Below, piece after piece: positions 56,492 through 64,000 of a stretch of 64,000 nucleotides of DNA. Made by a program: the position numbers and the translations under genes. The notes beneath the pieces are model-generated. The model ran no database searches. It had not been told where the DNA came from and saw only the letters and a program-made list of their open reading frames with translations. The first letter of the stretch is position 1; the number at the start of each line of letters is the position of its first letter. Location: positions 3,720,001 to 3,784,000 of the forward strand of contig NZ_PDJK01000002.1 in the NCBI RefSeq assembly GCF_002564045.1, written 5' to 3'. The DNA comes from Amycolatopsis sulphurea. GTDB taxonomy: Bacteria > Actinomycetota > Actinomycetes > Mycobacteriales > Pseudonocardiaceae.

Positions 56492-57361
56492 GTGCCCGTT
56501 TCCCCCGTCGGCCGCACCGCACTGATGGTCGCCGCGGCGAGGGCGATCGAGGGCACCCGCCCCGACGCGCTGGCTTGCGACCGGTTCGCCGAAGCGTTCG
56601 TCCGAGCCGACGAATTCGCCGCCGGATGGCCGGTGAGCTGGGCGGAAGTGCCCGACGGCGACGCCGACCCGCTGTGGGGCCGGCTCGCGCACTACTTCGG
56701 CCTGCGCACGCGTGTCCTCGACGATTTCCTGCTGCGCGCCGTGCGCGACGGGATCCGGCAGATCGTGCTGCTCGGCGCCGGCCTCGACACCCGCGCTTTC
56801 CGGCTCGGCTGGCCGCCCGGTTGCCGCTTCTTCGAACTCGATCGCGCCGAAATCCTCGTCCACAAGCAGTGGGTCCTCGACGGCATGGCCGCGCAGCCGG
56901 TCGCCGAACGTGCCACGATCGCCGTCGACCTGTGTGACGAGTGGTCGAAACCGTTGCAGAAGAACGGTTTCGACCCGACGCTGCGCACGGCGTGGCTGGT
57001 GGAGGGGTTGCTGCTGTACCTGCCGGGCGACGCCGAGCGCAGGCTGTTCGACGCCGTACATCAGCTGTCCGCCCCCGGTTCGGTGCTGGGGTATGAGATC
57101 AAGCTGACCCCGGAGCGTCCAGTGGTGCAGCACAGCCCGATCTACCGGCACGCGCGCGAGCGCATCGGCCTTGATCTGCTGGGCCTGTTCGACTACGAAC
57201 CGCGTCCGGAATCCGCGGCCGACCTGATGGATCGCGGCTGGGCCATGCAGGTGCGCACGCCGTTCCACTTCACCGCGAAGTACGGGGCGGGCCCACGACC
57301 GCTGCCGAGCGACGCGCTGGAGGCGAACCGGTGGATCTTCGGCCGCCGGTCGTCTGGGTGA
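56492..57361 (+). CDS. SAM-dependent methyltransferase (TIGR00027/LCMT-like)
   Basis: A 289-residue class I methyltransferase of the Rv0726c-type (TIGR00027, leucine carboxyl methyltransferase-like) family, abundant in actinobacteria. The SAM loop is IVLLGAGLDTRAFRLGWP with FFELDRAEI as acidic end, and LVEGLLLYLPGDAERRLFDAV follows. Substrates are unknown for nearly all of this family. GTG at 56492 gives a family-like start (GRTALMVAAARA). It lies 6 bp after the EF-hand gene. Confidence 0.87.
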   Translation: MPVSPVGRTALMVAAARAIEGTRPDALACDRFAEAFVRADEFAAGWPVSWAEVPDGDADPLWGRLAHYFGLRTRVLDDFLLRAVRDGIRQIVLLGAGLDTRAFRLGWPPGCRFFELDRAEILVHKQWVLDGMAAQPVAERATIAVDLCDEWSKPLQKNGFDPTLRTAWLVEGLLLYLPGDAERRLFDAVHQLSAPGSVLGYEIKLTPERPVVQHSPIYRHARERIGLDLLGLFDYEPRPESAADLMDRGWAMQVRTPFHFTAKYGAGPRPLPSDALEANRWIFGRRSSG

Positions 57362-57369
57362 GCCGGGGC

Positions 57370-58548
57370 TCAGCCGAGCCCGAGCGCGGTTTCCAGCAGC
57401 GCCGTCAGCTCGGCTTCGAGCCCTGGCCGTCCGTTCACCGGCCGCGTCCGGCTCAGGTCGTTCGCGATCGTCAGCGCCGCGTGCACCCGGATCTTCGCCT
57501 CGCGGGCGGGCAGCCCCGGCTGTGCCGCGGTCAGCAGAGCGACCCACTGCCCGACGTAATCCCGTTGCACACGAAGGAGATCGGCCTTGTCGCGGTCCGG
57601 GACCGCGACCCGGCCCTCGGTGAACGAAACCAGCATTTCGGGGGTACGCAGCAGCGTTCGCACGTACGACGCGGCCAGCTGCCGCAGCGCCGTCGTCTCG
57701 TCCGGGGCCTGTAGCGCCTGCTCGGCGGCCAGCGCCAGCCGGTCCGCCGCCCGATGGCCGATCGCCCCCATCAGCGCCGCCTTGCTCGGGAAGTGACGGT
57801 AGACGCTCGGGCCGGCGATGCCCGCGGCCGCGCCGATGTCCTCCATGCTCACCGCGTGGAAACCACGTTCGCCGAACAGCGACGTGGCCGCGGTGAGGAT
57901 CTGCTCCCGGCGCGACGGCGTGCCCAGCCCGGGGGTGATCGTGGCCACCGGAGCGCTCTCGGGGAGTGTGGCGTCGAGCACATCGCTGGCCAGCTCGGCG
58001 AGCAGTGACACGAAGCGTTTGCGAGCCACCGATGTGTGGTGCACGGCGACGCTTCCGAACACCGACAACGCGGCCCAGCACAGGAACTCGGCGTTGTCGG
58101 TGGTCAGTTCCGGACGCAGCGTGCGCAGCAGCTTCGTCCACGCGTCGAGTACCGCGCTCGACCGGCGGCGGATCTCGCGGCGCTCTTCGCGCGGCAGATG
58201 CGGCCCTTCCCAGCGCCACAGCGCGGCGATCTCCCGGCGTTCGACGCCGTGCGTCGCCATGCCGGTGAGTAAGGTGCTCAGCTGCTCGGCTGGCACTTCG
58301 GAGCAGGCCAGCGAAGCGCTGGTGACTGCTTCCATCTCATCGATCCCGCCCAGCACGACGTAGGCCAGGATCGCCTGCTTGTCCGTGAAATGCCGGTACA
58401 GCGCGGGTCCTGTGATACCTGCCTCAGCGGCGATGTCGATGACCGAGACGCCGTGGAAGCCACGCACGCGGAACAGCCCGGCTGCCACCGCGGCGAGCTG
58501 GGCTTTGCGGTCGCGAGGCCGCGAAGCGCGTGCGGGCTGGGTACTCAT
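57370..58548 (-). CDS. Double TetR-domain regulator (Mce3R-like architecture)
   Basis: A 392-residue protein made of two TetR units in one chain. HTH 1 (about 13-60) is LAAVAAGLFRVRGFHGVSVIDIAAEAGITGPALYRHFTDK; HTH 2 (about 212-260) is ILTAATSLFGERGFHAVSMEDIGAAAGIAGPSVYRHFPSK. Each is followed by a ligand-type helical domain. M. tuberculosis Mce3R has this layout and represses mce3 and lipid-oxidation genes. Here the gene is divergent from fadA-fadB, with dyads X and Y between, so it probably controls them. ATG at 58548 has TATGGT 9 nt upstream. Confidence 0.88.
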   Translation of the reverse strand: MSTQPARASRPRDRKAQLAAVAAGLFRVRGFHGVSVIDIAAEAGITGPALYRHFTDKQAILAYVVLGGIDEMEAVTSASLACSEVPAEQLSTLLTGMATHGVERREIAALWRWEGPHLPREERREIRRRSSAVLDAWTKLLRTLRPELTTDNAEFLCWAALSVFGSVAVHHTSVARKRFVSLLAELASDVLDATLPESAPVATITPGLGTPSRREQILTAATSLFGERGFHAVSMEDIGAAAGIAGPSVYRHFPSKAALMGAIGHRAADRLALAAEQALQAPDETTALRQLAASYVRTLLRTPEMLVSFTEGRVAVPDRDKADLLRVQRDYVGQWVALLTAAQPGLPAREAKIRVHAALTIANDLSRTRPVNGRPGLEAELTALLETALGLG

Positions 58549-58557
58549 GGTGAACCG

Positions 58558-58585
58558 ACCATAGCCGTATTTGGAACGGGAGCAA
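58558..58585 (-). promoter_or_regulatory. Promoter of the double-TetR gene
   Basis: On the minus strand TTGCTC (58580-58585), 16 bp, TATGGT (58558-58563). The transcript would start within 1-3 bases of the ATG. Confidence 0.55.
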
Positions 58586-58617
58586 ACCATTGACACCTTG
58601 GGGTTCTCAGGGCCTAT

Positions 58618-58633
58618 GTTAATGGCCATTAGC
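58618..58633 (+). promoter_or_regulatory. Lipid-regulon dyad Y before fadA
   Basis: GTTAATG-GC-CATTAGC, the same arms as the sites before tetR and accD with one change. It probably covers the -35 side of the fadA promoter. Confidence 0.6.
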
Positions 58634-58635
58634 AC

Positions 58636-58649
58636 CTACTGGTGGGTAT
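58636..58649 (+). promoter_or_regulatory. Lipid-regulon dyad X before fadA
   Basis: CTACT-GGTG-GGTAT, two changes from the perfect dyad. It overlaps a likely -10 hexamer TATGCT (58647-58652). Confidence 0.55.
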
Positions 58650-58707
58650 GCTCAGCGGGGAGTTACACCGCAGTGTCCAACCACGCCGCTTCGCGGAGGA
58701 GTGTTCA

Positions 58708-59919
58708 GTGAGTAGCGAGGCCTACATCTACGAGGCGTTGCGCACGCCCCGGGGCAAGAACAAGGGCGGTGCCCTGCACGGCACCAAGCCGGTCGACCTG
58801 GTGGCCGGCCTGATCGAAGAGCTCAAGGTCCGTCACCCGAACCTCGACCCGAAGGCGATCGACGACATCGTGCTCGGCGTCGTGTCCCCGGTCGGCGAGC
58901 AGGGCGCGGACATCGCGCGGACCGCCGCACTGGTGTCCGGCCTGCCCGAGACGGTGGCCGGGGTGCAGCTCAACCGGTTCTGCGCGTCCGGCCTGGAAGC
59001 CACGAACACCGCCGCGCAGAAGGTGCGTTCCGGCTGGGATCAGCTGGTCATCGCGGGCGGGGTGGAGTCGATGTCGCGGGTGCCGATGGGCTCCGACGGC
59101 GGCGCGCTGTTCATGGACCCGGCCACCGCCTACGACCAGTACATCGTGCCGCAGGGCATCGGCGCCGACCTGATCGCCACCATGGAGGGCTTCTCCCGCG
59201 AGGACGTCGACCGGTTCGCGGTCCGTTCCCAGGAGAAGGCCGAGGCGGCCTGGTCCGGCGGCTACTTCGCGAAGTCCGTGGTGCCGGTGAAGGACCTCAA
59301 CGGCGTCACCATCCTCGACCACGACGAGCACCGCCGTCCGGGCAGCACGGTGGAAGGCCTGGCGAAGCTCAAGCCGGCGTTCACCGCGATCGGTGAGATG
59401 GGCGGCTTCGACGCGGTCGCGCTGCAGAAGTACCACCAGGTCGAGAAGATCGACCACGTGCACACCGGCGGCAACTCCTCCGGCATCGTCGACGGCGCCG
59501 CGGTGGTGCTGGTCGGCAGCGAGCAGGCGGGCAAGACCTTCGGCCTCACGCCGCGGGCGCGCATTGTGGCCACCGCGGCCATCGGCTCGGAGCCCACGAT
59601 CATGCTCACCGGCCCGACCCCGGCCACCCGGAAGGTGCTCAAGACCGCGGGCCTGACCGTGGACGACATCGACCTGTGGGAGCTCAACGAGGCGTTCGCC
59701 TCCGTCGTGCTGAAGTGGCAGAGGGATCTGGACCTGCCGGACGAGAAGATCAACGTCAACGGCGGCGCGATCGCCATGGGCCACCCGCTCGGCGCGACCG
59801 GCGCGATGCTGGTCGGCACCGTGGTGGACGAACTGGAGCGCCGTAACGCGCGGCGTGCGCTGGTGACGCTGTGCATCGGCGGCGGCATGGGCGTGGCGAC
59901 GATCATCGAGCGGGTGTGA
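58708..59919 (+). CDS. fadA: Acetyl-CoA acyltransferase (thiolase)
   Basis: A 403-residue thiolase, the length of M. tuberculosis FadA (Rv0859). The active-site Cys is in NRFCASGLEATNTAAQ, the His-containing block is ELNEAFASV, and the C-terminal Cys/His pair is in NGGAIAMGHPLGATGA and TLCIGGGMG. It cleaves 3-ketoacyl-CoA at the end of each beta-oxidation turn. GTG at 58708 follows GGAGGAG; the ATG at 58642 would add 22 residues across the leader. It is followed by fadB after 8 bp, forming the trifunctional complex operon. Confidence 0.95.
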   Translation: MSSEAYIYEALRTPRGKNKGGALHGTKPVDLVAGLIEELKVRHPNLDPKAIDDIVLGVVSPVGEQGADIARTAALVSGLPETVAGVQLNRFCASGLEATNTAAQKVRSGWDQLVIAGGVESMSRVPMGSDGGALFMDPATAYDQYIVPQGIGADLIATMEGFSREDVDRFAVRSQEKAEAAWSGGYFAKSVVPVKDLNGVTILDHDEHRRPGSTVEGLAKLKPAFTAIGEMGGFDAVALQKYHQVEKIDHVHTGGNSSGIVDGAAVVLVGSEQAGKTFGLTPRARIVATAAIGSEPTIMLTGPTPATRKVLKTAGLTVDDIDLWELNEAFASVVLKWQRDLDLPDEKINVNGGAIAMGHPLGATGAMLVGTVVDELERRNARRALVTLCIGGGMGVATIIERV

Positions 59920-59927
59920 GGATAGAA

Positions 59928-62099
59928 ATGGCTGAGAGCAAGACCATTCGCTGGGACTCCGACGCCGACGGCATCGTCACGCTGACCCTGGACGACCCCG
60001 GCCAGTCGGCCAACACGATGAACGCCGCGTTCCGCGAGTCGCTCGGTGTGATCGTCGACCGGCTCGAAGCGGAGAAGGACGACATCACCGGTGTCGTGGT
60101 CACTTCCGCGAAGAAGACCTTCTTCGCCGGCGGCGACTTGCGCGACCTGATCCAGGCCAAGCCGGAGGACGCCGCGGACATCACCGCGTCGAGCGGCGAG
60201 ATGAAGAACGGGCTCCGCAGGCTGGAGCAGCTCGGCAAGCCGGTCGTCGCGGCCATCAACGGCGCCGCGCTCGGCGGCGGCCTCGAGATCGCGCTGGCCA
60301 CCCACCACCGGATCGCGGCCGATGCCAAAGGCAGCCAGATCGGCCTGCCCGAGGTCACCCTAGGCCTGCTGCCCGGTGGCGGCGGCGTGGTCCGCACCGT
60401 GCGGCTGCTCGGCATCCAGAACGCGCTGCTGAACGTGCTGCTGCAGGGCCAGCGGCACAAGCCGCGCAAGGCGCTCGAGCTGGGTCTGGTGCACGAGGTC
60501 GTGGACACCGTCGAGGAGCTGGTGCCCGCCGCGAAGGCGTGGATCAAGGCCAACCCCGAGGGCGGCGTGCAGCCCTGGGACGTCAAGGGGTACAAGATCC
60601 CGGGCGGCACCCCGTCGAACCCGGGTTTCGCGGCGAACCTGCCGGCGTTCCCGGCGAACCTGCGCAAGCAGCTCAAGGGCGCGCCGATGCCCGCCCCGCG
60701 GGCGATCCTGGCCGCGGCGATCGAAGGGTCCCAAGTGGACTTCGACACCGCGATCACGGTCGAGACGCGCTACTTCGTGCACCTGGCCACCGGGCAGGTC
60801 TCGAAGAACATGACCAAGGCGTTCTTCTTCGACCTGCAGACGATCAACTCCGGCGGTTCGCGTCCGGACGGGTTCGAGAAGTACACCGCGAAGAAGGTGG
60901 GTGTGCTCGGCGCCGGGATGATGGGTGCCGCGATCGCGTACGTGTCCGCGAAGGCGGGCATCGACGTGGTCCTCAAGGACGTCTCGCGGGAAGCGGCCGA
61001 AAAAGGCAAGGGTTACGCGGTCAAGCTGGAGGAAAAGGCGCTCTCCCGCGGCAAGACGACGCAGGAGAAGTCGGACGAGCTGCTCGGCCGGATCATCCCG
61101 ACCGGCGACGCGGCCGACCTCAAGGGCGTCGACTTCGTGATCGAGGCGGTGTTCGAGAGCGTCGAGCTGAAGCACAAGGTGTTCGCCGAGATCGAGGGCG
61201 TCGTCAACGCCGACGCCGTGCTCGGCTCGAACACCTCCACGCTGCCGATCACCACGCTCGCCGAGGGCGTGCAGCGGACCGAGGACTTCATCGGGATCCA
61301 CTTCTTCTCGCCGGTGGACAAGATGCCGCTGGTCGAGATCATCTGCGGGGAGAAGACGTCGCCGGCCACACTGGCCAAGGTCTTCGACTACACGCTGCAG
61401 ATTCGCAAGACCCCGATCGTGGTCAACGACAGCCGCGGCTTCTTCACCTCGCGGGTGATCGGCACGTTCATCAACGAAGCCGTGGCCGCGCTGGGCGAAG
61501 GCGTGGAGCCCGCGACGATCGAGCAGGCCGGTTCGCAGGCCGGCTACCCGGCGCCGCCGCTGCAGCTGATGGACGAGCTGACGCTGACCCTGCCGCGCAA
61601 GATCCGGGCCGAAACCCGGGCCGCGGTCGAGGCCGCGGGCGGCACCTGGACGCCGCACGCGTCGGAAGCCGTGATCGACCGGATGCTCGACGAGTACGAC
61701 CGCAAGGGCCGCAGCACCGGCTCGGGTTTCTACGAATACGACGAGAACGGCAAGCGCACCGGCCTGTGGCCCGGCCTGCGTGACGCGTTCAAGTCCGGCA
61801 CCGGCGACGTTCCCTTCGAGGATCTCAAGGAGCGGATGCTCTTCGCCGAAGCCCTGGAAACCGTGAAATGCTTCGACGAGGGCGTCCTGACCTCGATCGC
61901 CGACGCGAACATCGGCTCCATCTTCGGTATCGGCTTCCCCGCGTGGACCGGTGGCGTGATCCAGTACATCAACCAGTATTCCGGCGGCCTGCAGGGTTTC
62001 GTCGACCGGGCACGGGAACTGGCCGCCCGTTATGGCAGCCACTTCGAGCCTCCGGCTTCGCTGGTGGAGAAGGCGGCCAAGGGAGAGATCTACGAATAA
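59928..62099 (+). CDS. fadB: Fatty acid oxidation complex alpha subunit
   Basis: A 723-residue bifunctional enoyl-CoA hydratase/3-hydroxyacyl-CoA dehydrogenase, like Rv0860. The hydratase half (1-310) has FFAGGDLRDL (acyl oxyanion) and ALGGGLEIALATH; the dehydrogenase half starts with the NAD loop KVGVLGAGMMGAAIAYVSAKAG, then ASNTSTLPI-like GSNTSTLPITTLA and GIHFFSPVDKMPLVEII (catalytic His). It converts enoyl-CoA to 3-ketoacyl-CoA for FadA. ATG at 59928 follows GAGGAT. A strong terminator begins 11 bp after the stop. Confidence 0.95.
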   Translation: MAESKTIRWDSDADGIVTLTLDDPGQSANTMNAAFRESLGVIVDRLEAEKDDITGVVVTSAKKTFFAGGDLRDLIQAKPEDAADITASSGEMKNGLRRLEQLGKPVVAAINGAALGGGLEIALATHHRIAADAKGSQIGLPEVTLGLLPGGGGVVRTVRLLGIQNALLNVLLQGQRHKPRKALELGLVHEVVDTVEELVPAAKAWIKANPEGGVQPWDVKGYKIPGGTPSNPGFAANLPAFPANLRKQLKGAPMPAPRAILAAAIEGSQVDFDTAITVETRYFVHLATGQVSKNMTKAFFFDLQTINSGGSRPDGFEKYTAKKVGVLGAGMMGAAIAYVSAKAGIDVVLKDVSREAAEKGKGYAVKLEEKALSRGKTTQEKSDELLGRIIPTGDAADLKGVDFVIEAVFESVELKHKVFAEIEGVVNADAVLGSNTSTLPITTLAEGVQRTEDFIGIHFFSPVDKMPLVEIICGEKTSPATLAKVFDYTLQIRKTPIVVNDSRGFFTSRVIGTFINEAVAALGEGVEPATIEQAGSQAGYPAPPLQLMDELTLTLPRKIRAETRAAVEAAGGTWTPHASEAVIDRMLDEYDRKGRSTGSGFYEYDENGKRTGLWPGLRDAFKSGTGDVPFEDLKERMLFAEALETVKCFDEGVLTSIADANIGSIFGIGFPAWTGGVIQYINQYSGGLQGFVDRARELAARYGSHFEPPASLVEKAAKGEIYE

Positions 62100-62110
62100 C
62101 GCTTGACGGA

Positions 62111-62145
62111 CGGGGCCGCTCTGTTCGCCGGAGCGGCCCCGTTTT
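62111..62145 (+). terminator. Intrinsic terminator of fadAB
   Basis: CGGGGCCGCTC-TGTTCGCCG-GAGCGGCCCCG followed by TTTTC; a perfect 11-bp stem. The convergent gene ends at its right edge. Confidence 0.92.
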
Positions 62146-63575
62146 CATTCCTGCTCTTTACCGCGGCGGTTGGCGGCGTCGCCGCGCAGGTAGCGGATTT
62201 CGGCTCGGTTGCGGTCTCCGTCGTCGATCTTTCGCAGGGCCATCACGGCGCCGTCGCGGTCCATGGTGATGATCCCGCCCCAGTGCCGCTCCGCCGCGGA
62301 TTGCCGCCACTGTCGGTGAATCGCCTGCAGCTCGGCTTCGTAGCCGGGATGGCCCGGGTCTTCCTTGAGGAGTTCGTACAGGTGCAGGGGAAGGCCGGAG
62401 AAGACCTCGACCCGGACTCCCCGGAACCGGAACACGTGATCCGTGCTGTCGAGGTCGATCCCGTTCACGGTGATCCGGACGTCACACTGGGCGTCGAGCC
62501 CGTGCTGCGCACGTTCTCCGCCGATCCGGAATCCCTGTCTCTGGGTAAGGTACCGGCTTGCGGTATCACGGTCGCCGGCGAAGGTGAGCAGCATGGCCGC
62601 CGACGATCGGACGAGGACCCGGGACAGCCACTCGTAGCCGCCGGGCTCAATGTGGAATCCAAGGCGGTCTGTCGAATTGCCGTCCTCGTCGGTGGTGGTG
62701 ATGAACGAAATGAAGTTCTGCTGTTCCACTTCCCCGGACAGGTTCGGCAGTGATCCACCGGGGACGCCCAGCTCACCGCCGTCGTCGTTGCCGAGCATGA
62801 GAACTTCGATACCGTTCTTGCCGGCGAAGGTGGTGGACAGCAACAGATTCGGTACCGGGTGGGCGTCCGATCCCAGCGCTATCAGGTAAGCCAGTTCGGC
62901 GGACCGCGTTAGTTGCTTATGCTGAAGTGGCTCCTTCGCGTGCGAGCCACGGCCGTCGGCCACCGCCAAGAGCAGTGGCGCGGCCGCCTTCCGGCCGACG
63001 AGGAAGAAAGCCGGTCGTTCCGGCGGAGGTTTGGGTGCGTCCTGCTCGCGGTCCCTTGCGCGCATCGCCCAGCCCGCCGCGAGTGCGAGTTCGAGATCGA
63101 CCACCTCGAAGCGATAGCCCGGGTGCAATCGTTCCAGGGTGCGCCGGGCGACCAGGAGCGCGACGGCGATGCCGAGATCTCGGGACTGCGTCCCTTTGTT
63201 GTGGTACCTGGTGTCTTTGGCATCCTCGGAACGGGCCAGGATCCCGTTTTCGGAACACAGGGTGGTGAGATAGCGCAGGCAGTTCCAGTGGTGGGAGAGG
63301 CCTCGCGAAGGATTCTGGCTGGACAATGCGGTGGCTCGGCCGAATGCCTGCAGGATGTCCCATGGCGTGGTCCCGATTCGCGGCACGGGCATCTTGCCCG
63401 GATCGGGTGGCTCCTCGCCTTCCTCTCCTTTCTTGCGGCGTTCGTCCCGGAGTTCGGCGGCCAGTCTCGCCACTGCCCCGGCGAGGCGCTCGTTCGAGCG
63501 AACCGGTATCTCCGCCGGTTGTCTCAGCTGAGCCATGCCCTTTTCGAAGGTCGCGTCAGCCGGCAGATCTGCCAT
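62145..63575 (-). CDS. Large hypothetical protein, unknown
   Basis: A 476-residue soluble protein with no family I recognise. It begins MADLPADATFEKGMAQLRQP, has a charged stretch (LRDERRKKGEEGEEPP, about 42-57), then a probably folded core with helices (ILQAFGRATALSSQNPSRGL) and strands (APLLLAVADGRGS). No signal, membrane helix, Walker motif or zinc site is visible. ATG at 63575 follows GAGGGG at 5-nt spacing, better than the in-frame GTG at 63581. No partner gene is near. It may be an acquired gene. Confidence 0.75.
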   Translation of the reverse strand: MADLPADATFEKGMAQLRQPAEIPVRSNERLAGAVARLAAELRDERRKKGEEGEEPPDPGKMPVPRIGTTPWDILQAFGRATALSSQNPSRGLSHHWNCLRYLTTLCSENGILARSEDAKDTRYHNKGTQSRDLGIAVALLVARRTLERLHPGYRFEVVDLELALAAGWAMRARDREQDAPKPPPERPAFFLVGRKAAAPLLLAVADGRGSHAKEPLQHKQLTRSAELAYLIALGSDAHPVPNLLLSTTFAGKNGIEVLMLGNDDGGELGVPGGSLPNLSGEVEQQNFISFITTTDEDGNSTDRLGFHIEPGGYEWLSRVLVRSSAAMLLTFAGDRDTASRYLTQRQGFRIGGERAQHGLDAQCDVRITVNGIDLDSTDHVFRFRGVRVEVFSGLPLHLYELLKEDPGHPGYEAELQAIHRQWRQSAAERHWGGIITMDRDGAVMALRKIDDGDRNRAEIRYLRGDAANRRGKEQE

Positions 63576-63876
63576 CCTCACCCCTCATCGGTCGCCGTGG
63601 TCGGCCAGGCCCTTCCACGCAATCGAAAATCGGAGTCCTTGTCTGCCTCCTTCCGGTGGATATCTGTCACCGGAGTCGGCACCCACGGTGATCACCGGCC
63701 CCGGCGCGACTGGGTTGGTGGCCAGGCGGGCAGGCAACGGATGCGGCGTGCACGTCCGGCAGCATTCGTTGCCAGGCAACAGGTTTCCCGAAAACCGGTT
63801 TAATCGGCAACGGGTGTAACGGAATCCGGTCACCGCTCGACTACTCCTGCGCGTTGCATTGTGCGAGGAGGCAGGA

Positions 63877-64000
63877 ATGCTGCGGAGACTGGGGATTGCC
63901 CTGGCTGTGGGCGTGTTGCTCGCCGGATGTGGAGCCGGCCCGGCACCGGCCGGGAATACCGGGACTACGTTGTCCACAAGCGGCTATCCGACGTCCTCGG
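63877..64000 (+). CDS. Lipoprotein, partial (runs off the window)
   Basis: The start of a lipoprotein: MLRRLGIALAVGVLLAGCG gives a signal peptide with lipobox LAGC, then a Gly/Ala/Pro and Thr/Ser-rich linker (AGPAPAGNTGTT). Only 41 codons are in the window, so the family cannot be told. ATG at 63877 follows GCGAGGAGGC. The 300 bp before it hold the divergent promoters and a small dyad GTTGCC-A-GGCAAC. Confidence 0.75.
   Translation, partial: MLRRLGIALAVGVLLAGCGAGPAPAGNTGTTLSTSGYPTSS

Noticed and set aside
1..64000. tRNA or rRNA genes
   Set aside because: No cloverleaf pattern or conserved rRNA segment was seen on either strand by reading; a covariance search would be needed to exclude them fully.

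Overview
The window looks like chromosomal DNA of a high-GC actinomycete of the Pseudonocardiaceae, most likely Amycolatopsis or a close relative. This rests on the strong GC bias at third codon positions, frequent GTG/TTG and apparently leaderless starts, the mycothiol-type SigR/RsrA pair, WhiB1, an actinobacterial Kgd, bL37, and gene order. The genus is an inference. Roughly 1-17 kb recalls the Mycobacterium tuberculosis Rv3214-Rv3235 neighbourhood (gpm2-like phosphatase, diacylglycerol-kinase-like protein, whiB1, pdtaS, sigH/rshA, SRAP, rsgA, Rv3235-like), but without aroA. No rRNA, tRNA, CRISPR array, prophage or biosynthetic cluster was seen.

Layout. 0.2-9.1 kb: Rv3235-like protein, HAD protein, TrmH-family methyltransferase, a WS/DGAT-family protein with a degenerate active site, DUF6912 protein, two paralogous lipoproteins, RsgA, SRAP/YedK, a small hydrolase and YbaK. 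9.1-13.9 kb: stress and signalling block (SigR-RsrA with a consensus autoregulatory promoter, bL37, PdtaS-like kinase, WhiB1 with a CRP-like site, lipid kinase). 14-17.6 kb: a 1-kb non-coding stretch with a hexamer array, then small housekeeping genes. 18-22.3 kb: malic enzyme, an orphan DUF4143 ATPase behind a 23-bp repeat array, and a BpsA-like polyamine synthase. 22.3-25.7 kb: OpuC-type osmolyte ABC operon. 26-36 kb: Kgd (E2-E1 of 2-oxoglutarate metabolism), a fused ABC exporter and alanine dehydrogenase. 36-41.6 kb: quinone oxidoreductase, PucR regulator and metY-metX. 42.6-48.7 kb: TetR regulator and an accD-accA-fadE operon for branched-chain acyl-CoA catabolism. 49-52 kb: hydrolase, tiny zinc protein, membrane protein and MerR regulator. 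53-62 kb: fadE23/fadE24-like pair, EF-hand protein, methyltransferase, double-TetR regulator and fadA-fadB. The end holds an unknown 476-aa protein and the start of a lipoprotein.

Two layers lie between the genes. First, two shared dyads connect the lipid genes. GTTARYG-N2-CRYTARC lies before the tetR gene at 42.6 kb, twice before accD, and before fadA. CTACTGGYGRGTAG lies before fadE24, fadA and a hotdog-fold gene. They suggest two overlapping acyl-CoA catabolism regulons that meet at the fadA promoter.

Second, the intergenic DNA carries two repeat families. One is a 51-bp palindrome of palindromes (P element), usually between convergent genes and probably a bidirectional terminator. The other is a set of short transposase-less elements of about 125-280 bp with inverted ends close to CAGGGTGTCGGCAAAGTCGG. 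In three places these appear inserted into the loop of a hairpin (two P elements and one terminator-like stem) with 8-10 bp target duplications, once nested inside another copy. This family is the most unusual thing in the window.
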